A stretch of 15,895 nt of DNA from Gammaproteobacteria bacterium (GCA_024639445.1 JAHEIJ010000017.1:1-15895); one strand, 5' to 3'. Positions 1-6,698 are shown, counted from the stretch's first letter. Translations and numbers: made by a program. The notes: a model not told the origin generated them from the sequence alone.

Positions 1-201
1 CTGCCTTCTTCTTGGCGGTTTTCTTTTTCGCTGCCTTTTTCTTGGCGACTTTCTTCTTCGCTACCTTTTTCTTTGCTGCCTTCTTCTTGGCGGTTTTCTT
101 TTTCGCTGCCTTTTTCTTGGTGGCCTTCTTTTTACCTGAGGTCTTTTTCTTGGCGGCTACTTTTTTCTTTGCCGCCTTCTTCTTGGCGGTTTTCTTTTTC
201 G
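1..201. repeat. Tandem repeats encoding the Lys/Ala tail
   Basis: A 45-bp stretch at 1-45 recurs exactly at 76-120, a period of 75 bp or five 15-bp (five-codon) units. A 28-bp piece is identical at 3-30, 78-105 and 174-201. All units keep the adk reading frame. Such in-frame repeats can change copy number by slippage or recombination, so tail length may vary between strains (inference). Confidence 0.85.
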
Positions 202-934
202 TTACCGCTTTCTTAACCGGCTGCTGTACGGGTTCCGGTTCCGGTTTTGAAGTTGGGGCAAGCGCTGGCGCTGGCGCTTCTCCACTCGGCAAAGTATCGA
301 GGATCCGTTCAATGGCAGAGAAAATATCCTCAATTTCACCCACGCCCTGAACCGTGCGGACTATACCCTGTCGACGGTAATACTCGATCAATGGCGCGGT
401 CTGCGCTTCATAAACCTTGAGACGCTGACCCACCGTTTCTTCATTATCATCAGCACGTTGAGTCAGGCCACCACCACATTTATCACAACGACCTTCCATC
501 CTGGGCGGTGACGTATGTACATTGAATATGGCGCCACATTGGCCGCAAGTCCGTCGTCCAGTCAGGCGCTGCATAAGAATATTGAAATCCACGTCGATCA
601 GCAGACTGACCTGCAGTGCCTTACCCATCTCATCCAGTAAGTTATCCAGTGATTCAGCCTGGGGGATATTTCTTGGGAATCCGTCCAGGATGAAACCTCT
701 TTGGGCATCGACTTTTGACAAGCGCTCCCGAATCATGCCGAGCACAATATCGTCGGACACCAGTTGCCCCGCCTCCATTGCCGCTTTTGCCCGCATACCC
801 AAAGGGGTGCCTGCGGCAACGGCCTCACGTAACAGGTCGCCCGTGGAAATCTGGGGTATCCCGTATTTTTCGACCAGTAATTTTGCCTGGGTGCCTTTAC
901 CTCCACCAGGCGCTCCAATTAATACGATTCTCAT
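1..934 (-). CDS. adk: Adenylate kinase with histone-H1-like Lys/Ala tail (partial, C-terminus off window)
   Basis: Adenylate kinase catalyses ATP + AMP <-> 2 ADP in the cytoplasm. Translating the minus strand from ATG 934 gives MRIVLIGAPGGGKGTQAK, with the P-loop at residues 7-15, then the AMP-site motif QISTGDLLRE and LDGFPRNIPQ. The LID is the zinc type: Cys130, Cys133, Cys150 and Cys153 form two CxxC pairs beside TGRRTC and TQRADDNEET. The catalytic core ends near residue 212, the usual family length. It continues through a Pro/Ala/Glu-rich linker (about 213-240) into repeats of KKKAA/KKKTA/KKKVA from residue 241 to at least 311, still open at base 1. That tail resembles bacterial histone-H1-like proteins and the AlgP tail, and is not part of normal Adk. 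An SD-like AAGGGAG lies upstream of the start. The kinase call is certain; the role of the tail is inference (nucleic-acid or polyanion binding). A second adk lies at 14127-14774. Confidence 0.95.
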   Translation of the reverse strand, partial: MRIVLIGAPGGGKGTQAKLLVEKYGIPQISTGDLLREAVAAGTPLGMRAKAAMEAGQLVSDDIVLGMIRERLSKVDAQRGFILDGFPRNIPQAESLDNLLDEMGKALQVSLLIDVDFNILMQRLTGRRTCGQCGAIFNVHTSPPRMEGRCDKCGGGLTQRADDNEETVGQRLKVYEAQTAPLIEYYRRQGIVRTVQGVGEIEDIFSAIERILDTLPSGEAPAPALAPTSKPEPEPVQQPVKKAVTKKKTAKKKAAKKKVAAKKKTSGKKKATKKKAAKKKTAKKKAAKKKVAKKKVAKKKAAKKKTAKKKA

Positions 935-1019
935 TGTTATTGCGCTCCCTTGACTGTAATTGTTTGTTGCATGTGGGAATCAGAAAAGACGGCCACACCG
1001 CTACCCGCACATGCGATTA

Positions 1020-1048
1020 AAACTAATGCCTGAATTTAAGCAAGTCAA
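1020..1048 (-). promoter_or_regulatory. Predicted sigma-70 promoter for adk (tailed)
   Basis: On the minus strand, TTGACT (1043-1048) and TAGTTT (1020-1025) are separated by exactly 17 bp and point to the adk start at 934, giving a leader of about 80 nt. The -35 matches consensus at 5 of 6 positions; the -10 is weaker. This is read by eye and not confirmed. Confidence 0.5.
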
Positions 1049-1067
1049 TGTGGATTTCCTGCAATTT

Positions 1068-1079
1068 TGACGCGCGTCA
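1068..1079. promoter_or_regulatory. Perfect 12-bp palindrome, possible operator
   Basis: TGACGCGCGTCA is a perfect inverted repeat about 20 bp upstream of the predicted adk -35 box, inside the divergent adk/phosphodiesterase control region. Position and symmetry suit a dimeric regulator, but I cannot name one. The rest of 935-1258 holds no gene that I can support. Confidence 0.35.
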
Positions 1080-1175
1080 GGACTTATCATCACAGTATGC
1101 AGCTATAGCCAGGAAAACTCACCGATATAACAAAGAAATTCTCTGCTCTTCCTCCGCTCGGCCGCTGCATGACGA

Positions 1176-1204
1176 TTCTGTTTTCGAGGTGACACTGCTA
1201 GAAT
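1176..1204 (+). promoter_or_regulatory. Predicted promoter upstream of the ppa relic and phosphodiesterase
   Basis: TAGAAT at 1199-1204 is a good -10 box. A weak -35, TTCTGT (1176-1181), lies 17 bp upstream. A transcript would start near 1211, covering the 34-codon reading frame at 1259 and then the phosphodiesterase at 1360. Confidence 0.4.
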
Positions 1205-1258
1205 AGCTCGCTTTTTCAGAACCGCCATATTCTCAATCAACCCACTGAGCGAAACAGC

Positions 1259-1363
1259 ATGAACCTTGATAGAGTGAACCCGGGCAAAAACATTCCCGAC
1301 AAGGTCAACGTCATCAACAAGCACCGGGGAAACCCGGCCTCCAGGGCCAAACATCCACTATGA
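1259..1363 (+). pseudogene. 34-codon ORF starting like inorganic pyrophosphatase (ppa relic or coupling leader)
   Basis: ATG 1259 opens a frame whose first 19 residues, MNLDRVNPGKNIPDKVNVI, closely resemble the N-terminus of proteobacterial soluble inorganic pyrophosphatases (typically M-LDKV-PGKN-PDEINVIIEIPA). The resemblance stops there. The next 15 residues (NKHRGNPASRAKHPL) do not match, and the stop TGA at 1361-1363 overlaps the phosphodiesterase ATG as ATGA. Just past the break, CCGGG-GAAA-CCCGG (1324-1337) forms a tight hairpin. The rest of ppa (about 155 codons) is not in the window. The simplest reading is a gene truncated by deletion or rearrangement whose promoter and start now feed the downstream gene. 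A retained leader peptide with coupled translation is also possible. The family match is from memory, not a search. Confidence 0.55.
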
Positions 1364-1917
1364 AAATCTGCGTCATTTCCGATAGTCACGACAATCGTTT
1401 CCTCATGGCCGCCGCGGTTAAAGAAGCCAGGGACCAGGGAGCGGAAGCCGTCTTGCATTGCGGCGATGTGGTTGCCCCCACGACTCTGCGGATTCTCAAC
1501 CCCATCGGGCTACCGATTCACGTTATCCATGGTAACAACACGGGTGATATGTTCAGTCTGGCAAAACTCTCTCATGACCCGGAGAGCGTGATTCACTATC
1601 ACGGTCAGGACGCCGGGATTGAACTGGCCGGTCGACGTATTTTTATCGTGCATTACCCCCATTATGCCCGTGCCATGGCCACCACCGGGGAATGGGACCT
1701 GGTCTGTTGTGGTCATGACCATCGGGCTGAAATTGATCATATTCTCAACGTACGAAACCGCGAAACCCTGTTCATAAATCCGGGAACAGTGGGCGGTGTC
1801 GGCGCGGCCCCGACCTACGTGATGGGAGACTTACAAACCATGGATTTCGAAATTCATGACGTGCCTGTCGATGAGGCCCTGGCGATTAACCGTAAGCCGG
1901 TCACCCGGCATGTGTGA
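1360..1917 (+). CDS. YfcE/MJ0936-type calcineurin-like phosphodiesterase
   Basis: This 185-residue cytosolic protein belongs to the small metallophosphoesterase (UPF0025/YfcE) family, which hydrolyses phosphodiesters with two metal ions such as Mn2+. The full ligand set is visible: DSH at 8-10, GD at 35-36, HGNN at 57-60, His98 in VHYPHY and GHDH at 118-121, followed by NPGTVGG (140-146), which is typical of the family. The physiological substrate is unknown for most members. The ATG overlaps the stop of the upstream 34-codon frame (ATGA), and I see no strong SD, so translation may be coupled. The gene ends inside the first unit of the heptamer repeat, with TGA at 1915-1917. Family call is firm; function beyond phosphodiesterase is not. 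Confidence 0.9.
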   Translation: MKICVISDSHDNRFLMAAAVKEARDQGAEAVLHCGDVVAPTTLRILNPIGLPIHVIHGNNTGDMFSLAKLSHDPESVIHYHGQDAGIELAGRRIFIVHYPHYARAMATTGEWDLVCCGHDHRAEIDHILNVRNRETLFINPGTVGGVGAAPTYVMGDLQTMDFEIHDVPVDEALAINRKPVTRHV

Positions 1918-2091
1918 CGAGGGACGAGTGACGAGTGACGAGTGACGAGTGACGAGTGACGAGAATAAACGAGTACTTCGGCTGCTTGATGTTTTTTCCT
2001 CTACGAAGAACAGCCCACTTACCTATTACTGTCATAGCTAAAACCTCGACCAAACGCTGTTCCTCGCCCCTCGTCACTCGTCCCTCGCCAC
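1914..2091. repeat. GTGACGA heptamer repeats forming a long inverted repeat
   Basis: Seven consecutive 7-bp units run from 1914 to 1962: six GTGACGA and one GGGACGA in second place. The stop codon of the phosphodiesterase lies in the first unit. At 2061-2091 the same motif occurs in inverse orientation with variant units; its reverse complement matches the left arm over about 30 bp with few mismatches. The arms enclose about 100 bp and lie just beyond the stops of two convergent genes. A transcript through the region could form a long stem. It could act as a bidirectional terminator or be a small non-coding repeat element. No transposase or target duplication is visible. Confidence 0.8.
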
Positions 2092-2096
2092 TGCAA

Positions 2097-2528
2097 TCAG
2101 GTATTCTTTTCTACCCACCGACTCCCCGTGGAGAGCACTTCCTTTTTCCAGAATGGTGCCCGTGACTTGAGTTCTTCCATAAGAAAACGGCTGGCGTCAA
2201 AGGCAGCGGCACGATGCGCAGACCAAACGGCCACCAGCACGATTGGATCTTCGGGGTGAAGATCACCGACACGGTGAATAATCAGGGAATCAATGATGTC
2301 CCAGCGTTGTCCGGCTTCCTTACTGATTTTTTCCAAATAACGTTCGGTCATGCCCGGATAGTGCTCCAGCGTCATGGCCTGCACGGCATCACCCTCATTA
2401 ATATCCCGCATTGAACCTATAAACACGGCAGTCGCACCATATTTTCCCGCCGCGTCCAACACCGTTTGCTGGTAATCACTTACTTCTCGGTAAGGATCAA
2501 AACCCTGCTCACGGATTTCTACGCTCAC
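2097..2528 (-). CDS. moaE: Molybdopterin synthase catalytic subunit MoaE
   Basis: MoaE is the large subunit of molybdopterin synthase. With thiocarboxylated MoaD it puts the dithiolene sulfurs into precursor Z (cPMP). Motifs match E. coli MoaE closely: MTLEHYPGMTERYLEKI (52-68), VWSAHRAAAFDASRF (101-115) and LKSRAPFWKKE (120-130), with the catalytic lysines at 121 and 128 and Arg41. The frame stays open to 2594, but that part overlaps moaD. I chose GTG 2528 because GGGGGTTGAG is a good SD and MSVEIREQGFDP fits the usual start; this gives 143 residues. One base separates it from the moaD stop, so the pair is probably translationally coupled. It ends 6 bp from the right arm of the heptamer repeat. 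Confidence 0.93.
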   Translation of the reverse strand: MSVEIREQGFDPYREVSDYQQTVLDAAGKYGATAVFIGSMRDINEGDAVQAMTLEHYPGMTERYLEKISKEAGQRWDIIDSLIIHRVGDLHPEDPIVLVAVWSAHRAAAFDASRFLMEELKSRAPFWKKEVLSTGSRWVEKNT

Positions 2529-2529
2529 C

Positions 2530-2763
2530 TCAACCCCCAGTGACCGGTGGGAAAAAGGCCACCTCATCCCCCTCCGTGACAGTATGCATCGCATCCACGT
2601 AATCCATATTCACCGCCATCAGGGTATTCGCCGGCATGGGCTGCCCCCCACTGGCCAGTTTCCACACATCACTGACAGATGACACGGTCTGGCTATCCAG
2701 GGTGATATCGGCTTTACCTACCTGTTCACGCAGGCTGGCAAAAAATTTCACAGCTATGGTCAT
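2530..2763 (-). CDS. moaD: Molybdopterin synthase sulfur carrier subunit MoaD
   Basis: This 77-residue ubiquitin-fold protein begins MTIAVKFFASLREQVGKA and ends FPPVTGG. The C-terminal Gly-Gly is the residue pair adenylated by MoeB and then thiocarboxylated to deliver sulfur to MoaE. ATG 2763 is preferred to an in-frame TTG at 2772 because it fits family length, and TTGAGAG just upstream can serve as a weak SD. It is cotranscribed with moaE and divergent from moaC across a 95-bp region. Confidence 0.93.
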   Translation of the reverse strand: MTIAVKFFASLREQVGKADITLDSQTVSSVSDVWKLASGGQPMPANTLMAVNMDYVDAMHTVTEGDEVAFFPPVTGG

Positions 2764-2817
2764 GACTCTCAACTTCGATTCGGTTTCGATTGCGATATGG
2801 GGGAGAGGGAGCCTATC

Positions 2818-2847
2818 ATGTCCATCTCAATGACCCAACTTACTTAA
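2818..2847 (+). CDS. Nine-codon leader ORF before moaC
   Basis: ATG 2818 to TAA 2845 encodes MSISMTQLT. It has a strong SD (GAGGGAG, about 5 nt upstream), whereas moaC, starting 11 nt after the stop and in another frame, has none. The last residues MTQLT mimic the usual MoaC start M(S/T)QLTH. It may be a duplicated or decayed moaC start, or a working leader that lets ribosomes reinitiate on moaC. No peptide evidence is available. Confidence 0.4.
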   Translation: MSISMTQLT

Positions 2848-2858
2848 ATATAGCGCGC

Positions 2859-3341
2859 ATGAGTAAATTGACCCACTTCAATGCCGAGGGAGAAGCCCAC
2901 ATGGTTGACGTGGGTAATAAGGCCCCGACCCGACGGATAGCTATCGCCGAGGGTGTTATCGAAATGCAGCCGAAAACCCTTGATCTGATTCTGGCGGGCG
3001 AACATAAAAAAGGCGACGTACTCGGGATCGCGCGGGTGGCCGGCATCATGGCGGCGAAACGCACCGCTGAGCTGATCCCGCTTTGCCACCCCCTGATGTT
3101 GACCCGGGTAGAAGTGGAATTCAGCCCCGATACCACTCAGCACCTTGTGCATTGTCAGACCACGGTGGAAACACAAGGTCAGACGGGCGTCGAAATGGAA
3201 GCCCTGACAGCAGTACAGGTCGCTCTGCTCACCATCTACGACATGTGCAAGGCCGTAGACCGGGGCATGCGGATGGGCGATATCCAGTTAGTTGAAAAAC
3301 AGGGCGGCAAGTCGGGCCATTGGCAACGCGATTCCGGCTAA
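2859..3341 (+). CDS. moaC: Cyclic pyranopterin monophosphate synthase MoaC
   Basis: MoaC converts 3',8-cyclo-7,8-dihydro-GTP, made by MoaA, into cyclic pyranopterin monophosphate, the substrate of MoaD/MoaE. From ATG 2859 the protein has 160 residues and aligns without gaps to E. coli MoaC: MSKLTHFNAEGEAHMVDVG at the start, then IPLCHPLML, GVEMEALTAV and TIYDMCKAV. Catalytic residues fall at the same numbers as in E. coli: Lys51, His77, Asp128 and Lys131. The frame is open further upstream to 2790, but homology begins at 2859. There is no SD before this ATG, so translation may depend on the leader ORF at 2818. The moaA partner is not in the window. Confidence 0.95.
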   Translation: MSKLTHFNAEGEAHMVDVGNKAPTRRIAIAEGVIEMQPKTLDLILAGEHKKGDVLGIARVAGIMAAKRTAELIPLCHPLMLTRVEVEFSPDTTQHLVHCQTTVETQGQTGVEMEALTAVQVALLTIYDMCKAVDRGMRMGDIQLVEKQGGKSGHWQRDSG

Positions 3342-3420
3342 TTCCTGTTATCCTCCACCCTGCTATACCTGCACACTTTCTGTTGTTCTTTTCACCTGAA
3401 ATATGACGAAGGCATGGCGT

Positions 3421-3455
3421 CAAATATTTGCCCATGGCCTTGCGTGACATAGAAT
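3421..3455 (+). promoter_or_regulatory. Predicted mutH promoter with palindrome over the -35 box
   Basis: TTGCCC (3428-3433) and TAGAAT (3450-3455) are 16 bp apart. The expected start of transcription, about 7 nt after the -10, coincides with the mutH ATG at 3462, and no SD lies upstream of that ATG. CAAATATTTG (3421-3430) is a perfect 10-bp palindrome overlapping the -35 box and could be an operator. The remainder of 3342-3420 shows nothing. Confidence 0.45.
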
Positions 3456-3461
3456 ACAGCC

Positions 3462-4154
3462 ATGTCACTAGTCTTGCCCGCCACCCCGCCCACATCCGAA
3501 GCCGAACTACTGGCTAATGTCGAACAGATTGCCGGACTCACTCTGGCTGAACTCGCAGTGTGTATGAAGCTAAAGGTACCCGCCTCACTCCAAAACGCCA
3601 AGGGCTGGGTGGGACAGTTACTCGAACAATGTCTGGGGGCCACCGCCGCATCATTACCGGAACCAGACTTTCAGCACATCGGTGTCGAATTAAAAAGCCT
3701 CCCCATTAATCGGCAGGGCCAACCTCAGGAGTCGACTTATGTCTGTACCGTTCCCCTGCTTGACCACACGGGCCTCCAATGGGAAACGTCCTGGGTGCGG
3801 CGTAAGCTGCAAAGAGTCTTATGGGTACCAGTGGAAGCCGATTCCAGCCTCACCATTGCTGAACGTCGTATCGGCACGGCTTTGCTATGGAGCCCGAGTC
3901 CCGAACAGGAAGCGGTGTTAAAACAGGATTGGGAAGAACTCATGGACCTTGTTGTCACCGGCCAGCTGGCAGAGATCTCTGCACATCATGGAACCTGGCT
4001 GCAAATTCGACCGAAAGCCGCAAACGCCCGTGCCCTGTGCACCACCTTTGATGCTCAGGGAGCGCCTGCTGAAACCCTGCCTCGTGGCTTTTACCTGCGA
4101 CCGGGATTTACCCGTACCTTACTCAAACAGCACTATCAGCGTTACTCAACCTGA
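3462..4154 (+). CDS. mutH: DNA mismatch repair endonuclease MutH
   Basis: MutH nicks the unmethylated strand at hemimethylated GATC after activation by MutS-MutL, directing mismatch repair to the new strand. The 230-residue protein matches E. coli MutH along its length: TEEQLL-like TSEAELLANVEQ, KGWVGQLLEQCLGA (47-60), PDFQHIGVELKSLP (68-81), WETSWVRRKLQRVLWVPVE, LLWSPSPEQE, DWEELMDLVVTGQ, LQIRPKAANA and TLPRGFYLRPGFT. Catalytic residues Glu55, Asp69, Glu76 and Lys78 are all present. It implies a Dam methylase elsewhere in the genome and supports a gammaproteobacterial origin. The 3' end overlaps the convergent downstream gene by 13 bp. Confidence 0.97.
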   Translation: MSLVLPATPPTSEAELLANVEQIAGLTLAELAVCMKLKVPASLQNAKGWVGQLLEQCLGATAASLPEPDFQHIGVELKSLPINRQGQPQESTYVCTVPLLDHTGLQWETSWVRRKLQRVLWVPVEADSSLTIAERRIGTALLWSPSPEQEAVLKQDWEELMDLVVTGQLAEISAHHGTWLQIRPKAANARALCTTFDAQGAPAETLPRGFYLRPGFTRTLLKQHYQRYST

Positions 4155-5680
4155 ATACGCTCTTCCTGTGTAGAAGGTAATGGCACTTTGACATCCGGGA
4201 AGAGCTCATTAAGGGCAATGGACTGTCCACGATTAATAACTATTCGTGCGTGGAAGCGGCATAACAATCGAGGCTCACCTACGCCACAGGAATGTGCGAT
4301 CAAACCGACTTCATAGTTGAGATTTTTTACATAATTCATCACCCGTACTGCTTTGTCATCCGGGTTAAGACCTTTCTGTAAACGGGGGTTATGGGTGGTA
4401 ATTCCCGTCGGGCAGGTATTCTGGTTACACTGCAGCGCCTGAATACAACCCAGGGCGAACATGAAGCCGCGTGCCGAGACCACGAAATCCGTACCGACAC
4501 AAAGTGCCCAGGCAATATCCGCAGGGGTGACCAGTTTGCCTGAAGCAATCACCTTGATACGCTGGCGTAAACCATGCTGATGAAGTTTGTCCACCAGCAT
4601 CGGCAAACTTTCGCTCAACGGTAGTCCCACGTCATCCATCAACGGCATAGGTGCCGCGCCTGTTCCACCACCAGCACAATCGAGCGTGATAAAATCCGGT
4701 GCACTCTGTTCGCCTCGTTTCAAGATAGACTCAAACAGGCTATCAAGCCAGCCATAAGCCCCCAGCACCATTTTAAATCCCACGGGTTTGCCGCTGACAC
4801 GCCGGATATGCTGAATCATGTCGAGCAAGTCATCTACATTGTCAATATCGGGATGACGGTTGGGGCTAATTGAAGCTTGATGAGGCCGTATTCCACGAAT
4901 CGTAGCAATCTCATCAGTAACCTTGACTGCAGGAAGTATCCCGCCTTTGCCGGGTTTTGCGCCCTGGCTGAGCTTAATTTCGAACATACGCACCTGTTGA
5001 TAGGCAGCCACTTCGCGCAGTTTATCATCGCTCAGGTTGCCCGCCAGATCGCGTACCCCATACTTGGCCGTACCAATCTGGTACACCAGATCAGCACCCC
5101 CTTCCAGATGATAAGGTGACAAGCCACCTTCGCCGGTGTTCATCCAGCAACCGCCCAGATGAGCACCACGCGAAAGCGCGAGCACAGCCGGGCGAGAGAT
5201 AGCGCCATAACTCATACCCGAGATATTTATCAGTGAGGTCGTGGTATAGGGTGTTTTACAGTCAGGACCAATTGTTAACGGCAGGAGTTGTGCAGCATCT
5301 TCATCCAGAGTTGGAAAGGGGCAATTAACAAACAGAACGGTTCCAGGTGTGGATAGATCACGGGTTGAACCAAAAGCACGGGTATTATTCAGATCCTTGG
5401 CAGCACGGTACACCCAGGTTCGCTGGGCCCGATTAAAAGGCAACTCCTCACGATCCATCGCAAAAAAATACTGGCGAAAGAATTCACCCAATTTTTCAAA
5501 CCAGTATCGAAAGCGACCAATGACAGGATAATTGCGGCGAATCGCCTGCTTTGTCTGGGTAATATCCAGGATGAAGGTGATGATGACTACCAGTACTATC
5601 AAACCGACTACAAAAATAAACAAAGCCGACATGACTTCCAGCGCCGTAAGTAAAAATTCCGGCATCTCACTGAGTTGCAT
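4142..5680 (-). CDS. Membrane-anchored FMN-binding glutamate-synthase-family protein
   Basis: This 512-residue protein carries the synthase domain of glutamate synthase without the amidotransferase domain. Residues about 8-40 form one hydrophobic segment (LEVMSALFIFVVGLIVLVV), so it is probably tethered to the inner membrane. The domain shows SGMSYGAIS, GGCWMNTGEGGLSPYH, FEIKLSQGAKPGKGG and LDCAGGGTGAAP (typical of the FMN/2-oxoglutarate barrel), then CIQALQCNQNTCPTG near residues 412-426, which supplies the 3Fe-4S cysteines. Stand-alone members are common but their substrate is generally not known; I do not claim glutamate synthesis. ATG 5680 has an excellent SD (AAGGAG). It is convergent with mutH and overlaps its last 13 bp. 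Family call is firm. Confidence 0.9.
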   Translation of the reverse strand: MQLSEMPEFLLTALEVMSALFIFVVGLIVLVVIITFILDITQTKQAIRRNYPVIGRFRYWFEKLGEFFRQYFFAMDREELPFNRAQRTWVYRAAKDLNNTRAFGSTRDLSTPGTVLFVNCPFPTLDEDAAQLLPLTIGPDCKTPYTTTSLINISGMSYGAISRPAVLALSRGAHLGGCWMNTGEGGLSPYHLEGGADLVYQIGTAKYGVRDLAGNLSDDKLREVAAYQQVRMFEIKLSQGAKPGKGGILPAVKVTDEIATIRGIRPHQASISPNRHPDIDNVDDLLDMIQHIRRVSGKPVGFKMVLGAYGWLDSLFESILKRGEQSAPDFITLDCAGGGTGAAPMPLMDDVGLPLSESLPMLVDKLHQHGLRQRIKVIASGKLVTPADIAWALCVGTDFVVSARGFMFALGCIQALQCNQNTCPTGITTHNPRLQKGLNPDDKAVRVMNYVKNLNYEVGLIAHSCGVGEPRLLCRFHARIVINRGQSIALNELFPDVKVPLPSTQEERIQVE

Positions 5681-5818
5681 CGCTCACTCCTTCCGCTTGC
5701 AGTTGTCCTGTCAGATTGGATTCTGCAGGCCAACTATATTTATTATTATGCTAACAAACTAAGACAACACAGATCCGGGTGTGTTCCACGACTGTTTTTT
5801 CAGCCGTAAAAAGATTTT

Positions 5819-5847
5819 TTGTTATCAAATAAAATATAGCGGATAAT
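5819..5847 (+). promoter_or_regulatory. Predicted promoter of the methyltransferase gene
   Basis: TTGTTA (5819-5824) and GATAAT (5842-5847) are separated by 17 bp, a good sigma-70 pair. The leader would be about 26 nt. No clear SD precedes ATG 5880. Confidence 0.5.
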
Positions 5848-5879
5848 TCAACTTTTATTTCTCTTTATTGCAATAAACC

Positions 5880-6698
5880 ATGACAGACCAAGACAAGCAA
5901 AGTGTCACCACGGTTTTCGACCAGGTGGCGGGACGTTACGACAATCCCTCGATGCGTTTTTTTCCTTTCTGTGCGGATCGACTTATCCATCATTTGCGCC
6001 CAGCGCCGGACGCCAAGATCCTGGATGTGGCGACTGGTACTGGTGCCGTTGCCCTGGCCGCCGCACAGGTGCTTGGCCCAAATGGTCGAGTCCAGGCTAT
6101 CGATCTGGCGGAAAATATGTTGAATATGGCCATGGCTAATATTCAACGTGCCGGTCTTTCCAATGTCGACTTTCATGTCATGGATGCTGAATCACTGGAA
6201 TTTAAAAGCCGCTATTTCGATAGTGTCACTTGTTCATTTGGTATTTTTTTCCTGCCCGATATGCTGGCCGGCTTAACAAGCTGGCGACAGGTTTTAAAAC
6301 CCGGTGGGCGCGTCATGTTTACTACGTTTTCCGCCAACGCTTTTCATCCGCTCGCTGAACTGTTTCGACAGCGCCTGGAAACCTTTGGCATCACTATTCC
6401 AACAGAAAACTGGATGCGATTAACTACTGAACAGGAATGTCAGGAGCTACTCGAATCGGTTGGTTTCACAAAGACACAAGTCATTAAGGAGCAGCTCGGT
6501 TATCACCTTAATCAACCGGAAGACTGGTGGGAAATTATCTACAGTAGTGGATTCAGAGGCTATCTTGAAAAACTGGATGCAGAACAACTGGGACGTTTCA
6601 GGGTTGAACATCTAGCCGAGATCCAATCCCTTATGACAAACAAGGGCATATGGCTGGATGTGGAAACCCTGTTTAGTACAGGGGTAAGGCATAACTAA
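5880..6698 (+). CDS. Class I SAM-dependent methyltransferase, UbiE-like
   Basis: The 272-residue soluble protein has the Rossmann methyltransferase fold: motif I ILDVATGTGAVAL (47-59), an acidic loop QAIDLAENML after beta-2, DAESLEF near the adenine site, and the post-motif LKPGGRVMFTTFSANAF. The opening VFDQVAGRYD also resembles UbiE/COQ5 and related quinone or small-molecule methyltransferases. It lacks the longer conserved features needed to call UbiE itself, and no quinone-biosynthesis genes lie next to it, so the substrate is unknown. It stands alone with its own promoter; 130 bp separate it from the next gene. Confidence 0.85.
   Translation: MTDQDKQSVTTVFDQVAGRYDNPSMRFFPFCADRLIHHLRPAPDAKILDVATGTGAVALAAAQVLGPNGRVQAIDLAENMLNMAMANIQRAGLSNVDFHVMDAESLEFKSRYFDSVTCSFGIFFLPDMLAGLTSWRQVLKPGGRVMFTTFSANAFHPLAELFRQRLETFGITIPTENWMRLTTEQECQELLESVGFTKTQVIKEQLGYHLNQPEDWWEIIYSSGFRGYLEKLDAEQLGRFRVEHLAEIQSLMTNKGIWLDVETLFSTGVRHN

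Noticed and set aside
12..350. Phe-rich plus-strand open frame
   Set aside because: It is the antisense of the Lys/Ala repeat of the tailed adenylate kinase; the minus strand carries the kinase domain.
522..953. Plus-strand open frame of 143 codons
   Set aside because: It lies wholly opposite the adenylate kinase core and has no motif or SD.
1914..1962. Heptamer array as a CRISPR
   Set aside because: Units are contiguous 7-mers without spacers, and there are no cas genes.
1914..2091. Transposon with terminal inverted repeats
   Set aside because: The internal 100 bp encode nothing and no target-site duplication is visible; kept only as a repeat element.
4339..5119. Short open frames opposite or out of frame with the glutamate-synthase-like gene
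   Set aside because: The 512-codon gene shows conserved motifs throughout, so these are shadows.
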